Position numbers and translations under genes: made by a program
Source of the DNA: Oscillospiraceae bacterium
GTDB taxonomy: Bacteria; Bacillota; Clostridia; Oscillospirales; Oscillospiraceae
Length of the DNA: 10,142 bases
NCBI GenBank assembly: GCA_017558545.1
Contig: JAFYUG010000189.1
Span: 1 to 10,142 of the forward strand
Direction of reading: 5' to 3'
The notes under the pieces: model-generated
What the model was told of the DNA's origin: nothing
Databases searched by the model: none
What the model saw: only the letters and a program-made list of their open reading frames with translations
In this document: one piece after another, positions 1 to 6,070 of the stretch
How positions within the stretch are numbered: position 1 is the first letter of the stretch
Layout: every line of letters starts with the position of its first letter

Positions 1-125
1 GGGGCTGGCGTCCTCGACAGCCCGCTATGCAGGGACAGCGGGCTGAGGGCAGCCCGCCCTACGACAAATCCAGAACTTTTGCACCATCGTAGGGCGCGAC
101 GACCTCGGCGCGCCGCTGTGGCAAT
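1..125. repeat. Palindromic intergenic repeat cluster
   Basis: No gene is seen in the first 239 bases. Several GC-rich dyads lie here. A 7-bp stem pairs 19-25 with 38-44. A second dyad, GGCGCG, pairs 93-98 with 109-114. A 10-bp perfect inverted repeat pairs 55-64 with 87-96, so two elements that each start with TCGTAGGGCG face each other. A related element with the same GTAGGG head and a GC-rich palindrome is at 5199-5221. From general knowledge, such GTAGGGGCG-type palindromes are dispersed in gut Clostridia; the family assignment is from memory, not a search. Confidence 0.6.
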
Positions 126-138
126 CCGTACTCCCCTT

Positions 139-154
139 GGCTCCCCCTCCGGCC
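139..154. repeat. Partial copy of the GGCTCCCC repeat
   Basis: GGCTCCCCCTCCGGCC at 139-154 resembles the first arm of the larger repeats at 3599-3707 and 5071-5162, but the rest of the element is missing. It ends about 10 bp before the -35 box of the repressor operon, so it is probably a truncated or decayed copy just upstream of the promoter. Confidence 0.4.
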
Positions 155-164
155 AAAAAATATA

Positions 165-193
165 TTGACAAACATGACTACATGTTGTAGACT
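165..193 (+). promoter_or_regulatory. Sigma-A promoter of the blaI-M56 operon
   Basis: A perfect -35 TTGACA (165-170) is followed by a 17-bp spacer and a -10 TAGACT (188-193, four of six matches to TATAAT). The start codon of the repressor gene is at 240. The -10 box sits inside operator dyad 1, so repressor binding there should block RNA polymerase directly. Confidence 0.75.
176..192. promoter_or_regulatory. BlaI/MecI-type operator, dyad 1
   Basis: The dyad GACTACA-TGT-TGTAGAC covers the end of the spacer and most of the -10 box. The TACA...TGTA core is the known recognition element of BlaI/MecI repressors. The adjacent repressor gene makes autoregulation the simplest reading. Confidence 0.75.
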
Positions 194-200
194 AAAATTA

Positions 201-217
201 GACTACAAAATGTAGAC
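201..217. promoter_or_regulatory. BlaI/MecI-type operator, dyad 2
   Basis: The dyad GACTACA-AAA-TGTAGAC has arms identical to dyad 1 and differs only in the three central bases. Its centre is 25 bp from that of dyad 1. It lies between the expected transcription start and the ribosome site, so a repressor dimer bound here would add a roadblock or cooperate with one on dyad 1. Confidence 0.75.
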
Positions 218-239
218 ATACAGAAAGGAGGACTAATCA

Positions 240-599
240 ATGAAAGAACTTCATCTTAGCCCAACAGAAAGCCGTTTTGCGGATATTATATGGGAAGAAA
301 AGGGTATCTCCTCCGGTGAGCTTGCCAAAAAGGCCGAGGAAGCGCTTGGCTGGAAGCGCACCACATCCTATACTGTCCTCAAACGCCTTTGCGATAGAGG
401 CATATTTGAAAATAAAGACGGCGAGGTAACTCCTCTCATATCCAGAGAGGATTTCTACGCCATGCAGAGTGAAAAGGTGGTTGAAGAAAGCTTTTCCGGC
501 TCTCTCCCCGCCTTTGTGGCAGCCTTCGCAGGGCGCAAAAAGCTTAGCGACAAGGAGATTGACGAGCTTCAGCGGCTTATAGACGGCATGAGGGGTTGA
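240..599 (+). CDS. blaI: BlaI/MecI/CopY-family transcriptional repressor
   Basis: This 119-residue protein has the usual length for a BlaI/MecI repressor. An N-terminal winged helix-turn-helix spans about residues 5-70, with the family-typical stretch WKRTTSYTVLKRLCDRG at about 38-54 as recognition helix and start of the wing. The C-terminal helices (about 75-119) are the expected dimerisation part. The start is fixed by AAAGGAGGA at 224-232, seven bases before ATG. Family knowledge: the dimer represses its own operon until the partner M56 protease triggers its cleavage or release. The M56 gene follows after 4 nt, and two TACA/TGTA dyads sit in the promoter. No beta-lactamase or other resistance gene is in view, so the regulon is unknown. 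The symbol denotes the family, not proven beta-lactam regulation. Confidence 0.9.
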   Translation: MKELHLSPTESRFADIIWEEKGISSGELAKKAEEALGWKRTTSYTVLKRLCDRGIFENKDGEVTPLISREDFYAMQSEKVVEESFSGSLPAFVAAFAGRKKLSDKEIDELQRLIDGMRG

Positions 600-603
600 A
601 GCT

Positions 604-3549
604 ATGACCACCATCTTTGAAAACATTCTCTACATGAGCGCCGTGGCCGCTGTGGCCATAGTCATAATACTGGCGCTTAGACTTGTGCTTAAAAAAGCTC
701 CCAAGGTCATAAGCTATGCACTTTGGGTAATTGTGCTCATAAGACTTCTTTGCCCCTTCTCCTTGGAAAGCGCTCTGAGTATCGTCCCTGCAAAGCTCTC
801 CGAGCCCGCCTTTGCCGAGAAACTCAGCGAAGAGCCTGACTTTTCTGCTGCCCAGCTCTATTCCCATGAAGAGGGATTTCAAAACGCAGTTGATGGTGGA
901 GCGCAGGTTTATACCGATGATAATGGCGAGAGCTATGTGAATGTAGGCGCTCCCTCTGCCATTATAAAAAATGAGGCTGCCTTGAAAATGAGCCTCATGG
1001 ATGTTCTTGCCTGTGTTTGGCTTTGCGGCGCCCTCATTATGCTTGCTTGGGGAATAATCAGCTTTATTCGCCTTAAGCTAAGCCTTAATAAAGTCAGCTG
1101 GGCCGGAGCTAATGTTTACACCGCGGAAAATATAACCACACCCTTTGTGCTGGGCTTCATTTCCCCGAAAATATATATGCCTTCCACCCTTGAGGAGAAG
1201 GAATGGAGCTATATTCTTCGCCATGAGCGCTGCCATATTCGCCGGGGCGACCACTATATAAGAGCCTTGGCCTTTCTGGCTCTTTGCATCCATTGGTTTA
1301 ATCCTCTTGTGTGGCTGGCCTTCATTCTCAGCGGCAGGGATATGGAAATGAGCTGCGATGAAGCGGTAATTCGCTCCATGGGCCTTGAGCTGAGGGCGGA
1401 TTATGCAGGCTCTCTTCTCTCTCTGGCCACCGGCCACCGCCATATATCCGCAACTCCTCTGGCCTTCGGTGAGAGCAGCCCCAAGGGCAGAATTAAAAAC
1501 CTTGCAAATTGGAAAAAGCCCAGCCTTTGGATTGTTATTGCGGCTATTATCGTTTGCGCTGCGGCTGCCCTTTGCCTGCTGACAGACCCAGCGGGGAAAA
1601 AACCGAAGGAAGAGGCCTATTGCATAGATGCCATGACGGAGCTTATGGTGAGAGAAAATCTCCACTTTGAATACAAAATATATAATGACGGTATTCTTCG
1701 CAGCGATTTCCCGCAAATTGAGGCTTGGTTTGATGGAGAGGACTGGCTCTTTGTCAGCACGTCCGATGCGCCCTCCAACAAATATACGCTCAACATTTTG
1801 CAAAAAGCTAAGGTGCAATATGTGCTCAGCGACAATAATAATGGTACGCGAGACCTTCTTGGCCCCTTCACGGATGGTGAATATGATACCTACGGAAAAA
1901 CGCTCCTTGAAAGCTTCCTTTCCCATGAGGTGGAATTTGCCAATAAAATTGAGAGCGAAAATGGCGCGGAATATTCCTTCAATGTGATTCTGATGGGAGA
2001 GAAAACAGAAAACTACCAGCGCTATTATTTCGACAAGGAAGGAAATCTAACCGAAGTTCGCTTTGAGGCTGAAAATGCAGAAGTTGAAATTGACGGCCAA
2101 GCCGTGGATGTTGACCAAACAGTTGTAATAAGCTTCTCCGATGTCGGCGCTGATAAGTGCAGGGAGAAAATAAACAATGCCTACGAAATTATAATGGCGG
2201 AGGCGGATGGAAGCGACTTTGATGATTATCAGGAAGGGCAAAACTCCGAAATCGAGGCAACAGTTGAGGAATTCTTAAACGCCTATTTTGATGTCACTTT
2301 CCTATATGGGAATAAGGATTTTACGCAGTATACTATCGCGGCGGTGGATAATTTGCCTGCTGACAGAAGTTTTGATTTAGGCTCCAAAACCGTAACGGTG
2401 GATGAGCTTATGGAAAATATTGAGTATTTGCGGGAAAAGGCTCAGTATTGGAAAAATGCCCGAAGCGGTCAGGGTATATTGAGGGATGGCTTTGAAACAT
2501 CCTTTAATTTCGAAAGTATTGAGGAAAAGGACGCTTATGCCTTTGTGAAGCTCAGTGCAGGCTGTTCCTTCTATTATGAGGGGCAGTCAGGACTCAGCGG
2601 CATGGGACATAGTTTCGAGATCGAGCTTCTTCGCATAGATTCCGTATGGTATATAATTGACGTTTATGAACTCAATGACTGGTACGATGCCGAAAACAAG
2701 GGCAGAAGCCATGATGAGCAAAGTGACAATGCCCCGCCGGAAGGAATGTCCGGCGAGCTGATTTACCCCATGGCAATCCCCTTTGGTAAGAGTGCAGAGC
2801 TTGATCTGGATGGCGACGGCATCAAGGAAGAGGTTTGCCAAACTCTCAACAAGGAAGGCTACCGCATAGAAAGCTTCACCATAAACGGCGTGGAGTATAT
2901 AGACCTTGTTGCAGGCATTGCAGACACGGAAGGTTTGGGTATTCTATCAAATGCAAGAGTCGATAGCTGGTATATTGCCGATGTGCTCACCTCTGACCAA
3001 AATCTTGAATTAATGATATTTGACGGAGGCCCCAGCGGCGACCCCGCTACAATGTTTTTCGATTATGTTGGCGGCGAACTTATATATCTTGGCTATGTTC
3101 CCGCCTATGTGAACGAAATAGCCTTTACCGGTGACGGCTATTTCACCGCGAATGCAAGGCTTGATGTGTTCCAAACATGGTTCGCTGCGCATAAATGGAG
3201 CATATTTGGGGAAAACCGAAGCATAAAAGAAGAGCCGCTGGTCTTTTATTATGTGGACTTCCGTTTCAAGGACTATGTGATAGGCGAAGAATACTTCCCA
3301 AGCTCGGAAACAAGCACACTCCTTCGGGATGTTAAGGTGTTTGCGGAAATGGACACGGAAAGCGAGCTCAGACTTCTTATGAAGGGCGAGGAGATAAGAA
3401 TCCTTGGCACAGATAACAAGGAATGGGTGCTTATAGAAAGCGGAAATGAGCGCTATTATATTCATATAAAGGGCACGTCCATAGAAGTACCCGGCGGGGA
3501 ATTTATACCTGCATGGGAAATACTCCATGGCCTGCATTATTACGACTAA
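604..3549 (+). CDS. M56-family (BlaR1-like) sensor metalloprotease with composite ectodomain
   Basis: At 981 residues this is far longer than BlaR1/MecR1 (about 585-600). Predicted membrane segments are at about 6-29, 34-52, 131-154, 219-241 and 307-327. The cytosolic zinc protease motif HERCH is at 207-211, the family motif PFVLGFISPKIYMP at 180-193, and a downstream CDEA with Glu253 is a likely zinc ligand. Residues 330-981 should be outside the cell. They hold an unrecognised region (about 335-540), an NTF2-like stretch (548-693), a Gln/Asn/Pro-rich linker, a calcium-binding-like DLDGDG loop (734-739) in an FG-GAP/VCBS-like segment, and a C-terminal SH3-like segment (about 916-958). I see no SxxK/STxK penicillin-binding sensor domain. 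By analogy it senses an external signal and leads to inactivation of the BlaI protein encoded 4 nt upstream. The ectodomain assignments are tentative. Confidence 0.85.
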   Translation: MTTIFENILYMSAVAAVAIVIILALRLVLKKAPKVISYALWVIVLIRLLCPFSLESALSIVPAKLSEPAFAEKLSEEPDFSAAQLYSHEEGFQNAVDGGAQVYTDDNGESYVNVGAPSAIIKNEAALKMSLMDVLACVWLCGALIMLAWGIISFIRLKLSLNKVSWAGANVYTAENITTPFVLGFISPKIYMPSTLEEKEWSYILRHERCHIRRGDHYIRALAFLALCIHWFNPLVWLAFILSGRDMEMSCDEAVIRSMGLELRADYAGSLLSLATGHRHISATPLAFGESSPKGRIKNLANWKKPSLWIVIAAIIVCAAAALCLLTDPAGKKPKEEAYCIDAMTELMVRENLHFEYKIYNDGILRSDFPQIEAWFDGEDWLFVSTSDAPSNKYTLNILQKAKVQYVLSDNNNGTRDLLGPFTDGEYDTYGKTLLESFLSHEVEFANKIESENGAEYSFNVILMGEKTENYQRYYFDKEGNLTEVRFEAENAEVEIDGQAVDVDQTVVISFSDVGADKCREKINNAYEIIMAEADGSDFDDYQEGQNSEIEATVEEFLNAYFDVTFLYGNKDFTQYTIAAVDNLPADRSFDLGSKTVTVDELMENIEYLREKAQYWKNARSGQGILRDGFETSFNFESIEEKDAYAFVKLSAGCSFYYEGQSGLSGMGHSFEIELLRIDSVWYIIDVYELNDWYDAENKGRSHDEQSDNAPPEGMSGELIYPMAIPFGKSAELDLDGDGIKEEVCQTLNKEGYRIESFTINGVEYIDLVAGIADTEGLGILSNARVDSWYIADVLTSDQNLELMIFDGGPSGDPATMFFDYVGGELIYLGYVPAYVNEIAFTGDGYFTANARLDVFQTWFAAHKWSIFGENRSIKEEPLVFYYVDFRFKDYVIGEEYFPSSETSTLLRDVKVFAEMDTESELRLLMKGEEIRILGTDNKEWVLIESGNERYYIHIKGTSIEVPGGEFIPAWEILHGLHYYD

Positions 3550-3557
3550 AAAAAGAA

Positions 3558-3589
3558 AAAATCCCGAATTCATCCGAATTCGGGATTTT
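3558..3589. terminator. Bidirectional intrinsic terminator between convergent units
   Basis: An 11-bp perfect stem (3561-3571 with 3576-3586), extendable by A-T pairs, closes a 4-nt loop. Rightward it is followed by TTTT and serves the M56 gene, whose stop is 9 nt before. Leftward it runs into a long T-rich tract made from the A-run at 3548-3560, so it can also stop the convergent NlpC/P60 transcript. Confidence 0.85.
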
Positions 3590-3598
3590 CCGTTTAAA

Positions 3599-3707
3599 GG
3601 CTCCCCTTGTCAGGGGAGCTGTCAGCCTTCAGGCTGACTGAGGGGTAGTTTTCTCTCCCTCCGTCAAAAATCTAAGATTTTTGCCACCTCCCTCGTCAGA
3701 GGGAGGC
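3599..3707 (+). repeat. Dispersed palindromic repeat (GGCTCCCC type), long copy
   Basis: Four hairpins stand in a row: GCTCCCC/GGGGAGC (3600-3619), GTCAGCC/GGCTGAC (3621-3638), CAAAAATCT/AGATTTTTG (3665-3683) and CCTCCCTC/GAGGGAGG (3687-3706). The element has no coding capacity. The first two hairpins reappear in reverse orientation at 5126-5160. Modular palindromes of this type are, from memory, scattered through Oscillospiraceae intergenic regions. I see no terminal transposase signature. Confidence 0.65.
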
Positions 3708-3768
3708 TTGGGTGCGGCGCAAAACCGTTTTATAAGCGCCTGACTTTCCTCGGGGGTAAAAAATTTCC

Positions 3769-4656
3769 TTAGCCAATAAGTCTCTTGGCGCCTACATACA
3801 TATTGTCGTAGTAGCCAACGAGGGAGCTTATCATGACGCAGCCGCCGCCGGAGGAGGCGTGGATAAACTGGCCATCGCCAATGTAGATGCCCACATGGGT
3901 GATGGAGTTGCGGCCATAGCCAAAGCAGATAACATCGCCCGCTTTCAGCTCGCTGCGGTCAACATGAACGCCGTCATAATAATACATATCCTGAGCCACA
4001 CGATACATGCTGTAACCATGCAGGGCGTAGACATACATTACAAGACCGCTGCAATCGAAACCGTAGGGGCTTGTGCCGGCCCATACATAGGGTACGCCCA
4101 TATATTCCTTGGCGCTGGCAACGATGGCGGCGCCGCGGGAATCATAGTTGGAGGTAAGGGTGTTGGAAGCGGAGGAGCAGACAATATAGTCGCTGTGGAT
4201 GTAGCCCACAATGCCGGCCTTGGTGCTTACTCTTACCCATTCGCCGCTGATACCCAAAACGGTGAAGGTGGCGCCGGTGTTATAATATCCCAGCACCTTG
4301 GCGCTGAGCTCGGGGCCGGAGCGCATTCGAACGCTCATGCCGCGAACTGTGCCGGTGGTGCCAAACTTAGTGTCGGCGGTGAGGGCATAGTCCACATAGT
4401 CGGAGTGGACAAAGCCTTCGGTGCCGTCATAAATAACGTCATACCAATCTCCCTTGCTGCCGGTGACCACCAGATAGCTGCCATTATAGATGACGGCTTT
4501 AACGGCGGACTCCGTGTTAGGTTCGCTTCTCAGATTCAGCGCATCGGCGGTAACGGTGGCATTACCCTGCTCGGGTGCGGCAGCCAGACAAGGTGCGGCA
4601 AGAATGCTGAGCGCGAGAGTGGCGGAAACGGCGCAGCGGAGGATTTTCTTTAACAT
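3769..4656 (-). CDS. Secreted SH3-SH3-NlpC/P60 peptidoglycan endopeptidase
   Basis: This 295-residue secreted protein has a signal peptide of about 25-27 residues (Lys-rich start, hydrophobic core, Ala-rich cleavage region). Two bacterial SH3b domains follow at about 34-90 and 101-160, each with the LNLRSEP / VRMRSGP entry motif, then a short linker and an NlpC/P60 domain (173-295). The papain-like catalytic residues are visible: Cys202 in FDCSG, His254 in THVGIY and His266 in FIHAS. Family knowledge: such enzymes cut gamma-D-Glu-diamino acid bonds in wall stem peptides, and the SH3 domains bind the wall. The start is supported by GGAG six bases upstream. It lies 24 nt after the 94-residue protein gene and is probably co-transcribed with it. 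The Cys in the signal region follows Pro and does not fit a lipobox, so it is not called a lipoprotein. Confidence 0.92.
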   Translation of the reverse strand: MLKKILRCAVSATLALSILAAPCLAAAPEQGNATVTADALNLRSEPNTESAVKAVIYNGSYLVVTGSKGDWYDVIYDGTEGFVHSDYVDYALTADTKFGTTGTVRGMSVRMRSGPELSAKVLGYYNTGATFTVLGISGEWVRVSTKAGIVGYIHSDYIVCSSASNTLTSNYDSRGAAIVASAKEYMGVPYVWAGTSPYGFDCSGLVMYVYALHGYSMYRVAQDMYYYDGVHVDRSELKAGDVICFGYGRNSITHVGIYIGDGQFIHASSGGGCVMISSLVGYYDNMYVGAKRLIG

Positions 4657-4680
4657 AAATAGCTCCGTGTGATTAAAATT

Positions 4681-4965
4681 TTACTGCTTGAGGGCTCTTT
4701 CAAGCCATACAGAGGCAACATCCATAGCGGCGTAGAGGCTATCCTTCTCGCTCTTCTTCACAACGCGGTCGCGGCTCTTGATTTCGGGATCGGTGAGCTG
4801 AAGCTGAACGGAAACCTTGCTTGCAACGTCCATATCCTTGACCTTCTTGGTTTCAAGAATCTGGAGCATAATGATGTATTTGTCGGTCATGCTGCCGTAA
4901 TAGATGAGGTTATCTTTTCTGCGAAGGGGACGGCCCTTGTATTCAAGCTTAACGGACTTAGCCAT
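4681..4965 (-). CDS. Small basic protein of unknown function
   Basis: This is a 94-residue soluble, Lys/Arg-rich protein with no signal peptide or membrane segment. It looks like an alpha/beta fold: a basic N-terminal beta region (about 1-25, with YKGRPLRRKDNLIYYG), a hydrophobic strand KYIIMLQIL at about 29-37, a second strand VSVQLQL at about 51-57, and a C-terminal helix (about 72-94) ending in VWLERALKQ. I do not recognise a named family, though the sequence has the feel of a conserved clostridial hypothetical. It has its own sigma-A promoter and a GGAG ribosome site 10 nt before ATG, and it is the first gene before the NlpC/P60 gene. That suggests a housekeeping or wall-related role by association only. 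Confidence 0.8.
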   Translation of the reverse strand: MAKSVKLEYKGRPLRRKDNLIYYGSMTDKYIIMLQILETKKVKDMDVASKVSVQLQLTDPEIKSRDRVVKKSEKDSLYAAMDVASVWLERALKQ

Positions 4966-5006
4966 AGTAATATCACTCCATTATAATAATTAAAAATTGT
5001 AACCGA

Positions 5007-5035
5007 ATTGTAACACATTAGGCGTATTATGTCAA
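5007..5035 (-). promoter_or_regulatory. Sigma-A promoter for the small protein-NlpC/P60 unit
   Basis: Reading leftward, a perfect -35 TTGACA (5035-5030), a 17-bp spacer and -10 TACAAT (5012-5007, five of six) lie about 42 bp before the start codon at 4965. A second TACAAT occurs at 5001-4996. This is one of the clearest promoters in the window. Confidence 0.8.
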
Positions 5036-5070
5036 CAAAGTTGAGGTAGATTTTAAGAAAATAGTACCTA

Positions 5071-5162
5071 TCCCCTTTGGGGAGAGGTCAGAGGGGAACT
5101 GATTGCCACAGAGCCAGCCCTTTCAGTCAGCTTCGCTGACAGCTCCCCCAGAGGGGGAGCCA
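5071..5162 (-). repeat. Dispersed palindromic repeat (GGCTCCCC type), inverted copy
   Basis: This copy is the reverse orientation of the element at 3599. The hairpins GTCAGC/GCTGAC (5126-5140) and GCTCCCCC/GGGGGAGC (5142-5160) are adjacent in the same order when read leftward. A further dyad TCCCC/GGGGA at 5071-5083 lies at the far end. It is non-coding. Together with the copy at 3599-3707 it brackets the small protein-NlpC/P60 unit. Confidence 0.65.
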
Positions 5163-5198
5163 AGTACTCGCAATGACTATATTTTATCATTGCAGCTT

Positions 5199-5221
5199 GT
5201 AGGGGCGGCAATCTGCCGCCC
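5199..5221. repeat. GTAGGGGCGG palindromic element
   Basis: GGGCGGCA (5203-5210) pairs perfectly with TGCCGCCC (5214-5221) across a 3-nt loop, preceded by GTAG. It is of the same type as the two elements at 55-114. The stretch 5036-5250 otherwise holds only the repeat at 5071-5162 and no gene. Confidence 0.6.
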
Positions 5222-5250
5222 GCTTTAAGACGCCCGGAAAAGATGCATAG

Positions 5251-5283
5251 AAAAAGCCCAAAGCGATTTTCGCTTCGGGCTTT
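5251..5283 (-). terminator. Intrinsic terminator of the membrane protein gene
   Basis: The stem AAAGCCC (5253-5259)/GGGCTTT (5277-5283) continues through one mismatch into AAGCGA/TCGCTT with a 3-nt loop. Read leftward it ends in a T-run made from the A-run at 5251-5255. It lies 18 nt past the stop of the leftward gene at 5301. Confidence 0.85.
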
Positions 5284-5300
5284 GGTATATTGGCAATAAA

Positions 5301-5936
5301 TCAGATGATTCCCAGGGGAACCAAAACAAGCAGCAGTATGATATTCAGGCACACCATGCCGCCAACGAGCTTAATCTGCTTTTTCTGAGGCAGGTCATAA
5401 ATGAGATAAGCGCCAACGAAGAAGGGAATATAGGTGGTGATCCAAACGGGAATTGCACCCCACCAGGGATAAACCCAAATGAAGGCGGGAGTCCAGGCAA
5501 GGAAAATTTCAACAACGGAGCAGAAAAGAGCCATGGCAATGCCGAAGAACCAGCGGTTATTCATGCCGAGAACCTTGAGATTCTTATCCTCGGGCAGCAG
5601 CTTGCAGCTGAAACCGGCAACAGAGAACATAAGGCTCAGCTCGGCGCCAACGCCAACGAGAAGGATAAAGGCGCTGCTTTCTGCGGAAACTGTCCAAAGG
5701 GCGTAGCCGGAGAAATGGGCAATCACCGCGTTGGCAATCTCATAGAGCCAATGAATGGAGTAAAGACCCACGGCGCAAAATACTGCGCGGAAGTTTTTCT
5801 TGCTGATTTCCTGCCAATAGACGCAGAGAACAAGGGCAAAAATGGGGAGAAGATACCATTGGAAGTTGGAGGGATCGCGGACAGCCTTCATGGCGGCTTC
5901 CGCTGCGGGGGCAAAGGACCAATCGCCAAATAACAT
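5301..5936 (-). CDS. Polytopic membrane protein of unknown function
   Basis: This 211-residue protein has six likely membrane segments at about 25-43, 50-75, 86-112, 127-149, 155-180 and 189-211. It has no cleavable signal peptide, and only short loops and no extramembrane domain. It is rich in Trp, Tyr and Phe (notably WVYPWWGAIPVW at 154-165). Acidic residues fall inside or at the edge of predicted segments: Glu43, Glu66, Glu99 and Glu143. That pattern is seen in transporters and ion- or proton-coupled proteins but is not diagnostic. I do not recognise the family. The start is firm: AAAGGAGGT lies 8 nt before ATG. The gene is alone in its transcript, between its own promoter and terminator, and divergent from the HAD phosphatase. 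Confidence 0.85.
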   Translation of the reverse strand: MLFGDWSFAPAAEAAMKAVRDPSNFQWYLLPIFALVLCVYWQEISKKNFRAVFCAVGLYSIHWLYEIANAVIAHFSGYALWTVSAESSAFILLVGVGAELSLMFSVAGFSCKLLPEDKNLKVLGMNNRWFFGIAMALFCSVVEIFLAWTPAFIWVYPWWGAIPVWITTYIPFFVGAYLIYDLPQKKQIKLVGGMVCLNIILLLVLVPLGII

Positions 5937-5968
5937 GATTTTTTACCTCCTTTGAATTGGATAAAACC

Positions 5969-5997
5969 ATCTTACCATATATTTCTTCCAATCACAA
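5969..5997 (-). promoter_or_regulatory. Promoter of the membrane protein gene
   Basis: Read leftward, -35 TTGTGA (5997-5992), a 17-bp spacer and -10 TAAGAT (5974-5969) each match four of six consensus bases. They are well placed before the ribosome site at 5953-5945. The -35 box is only 11 bp from the -35 box of the rightward HAD promoter. Confidence 0.55.
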
Positions 5998-6008
5998 GGG
6001 AGCTTTTC

Positions 6009-6037
6009 TTGACAAGTGCACCGAGGAAAGTTAAAAT
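6009..6037 (+). promoter_or_regulatory. Sigma-A promoter of the HAD phosphatase gene
   Basis: A perfect -35 TTGACA (6009-6014), 17-bp spacer and -10 TAAAAT (6032-6037, five of six) lie 33 bp before the ATG at 6071. It is arranged back to back with the promoter of the leftward membrane protein gene. Confidence 0.8.
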
Positions 6038-6070
6038 TCCATAGAGTGAATAAAAAAGGAACAAGTGATA

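Noticed and set aside
1078..1926. A 282-codon leftward frame inside the M56 gene
   Set aside because: No ribosome site or recognisable domain; it lies fully inside a convincing gene.
240..3549. A beta-lactam resistance locus
   Set aside because: No beta-lactamase or penicillin-binding protein gene is present, and the M56 protein lacks the penicillin-binding sensor domain.
4587..4592. Cys23 of the NlpC/P60 precursor as a lipoprotein site
   Set aside because: The residue before Cys is Pro, which does not fit a lipobox; an Ala-rich signal peptidase I site follows.
3859..4653. A 264-codon rightward frame opposite the NlpC/P60 gene
   Set aside because: Low-complexity Gly/Ala/Ile product; a shadow of a gene with complete catalytic motifs.
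3599..5162. Palindromic repeats as CRISPR or insertion sequence ends
   Set aside because: No regular repeat-spacer pattern, no cas or transposase gene, and copies over 1 kb apart in opposite orientation.
6065..6070. GTG start two codons upstream in the HAD gene
   Set aside because: Only 4 nt from the ribosome site; ATG at 6071 is better spaced and gives the usual family N-terminus.
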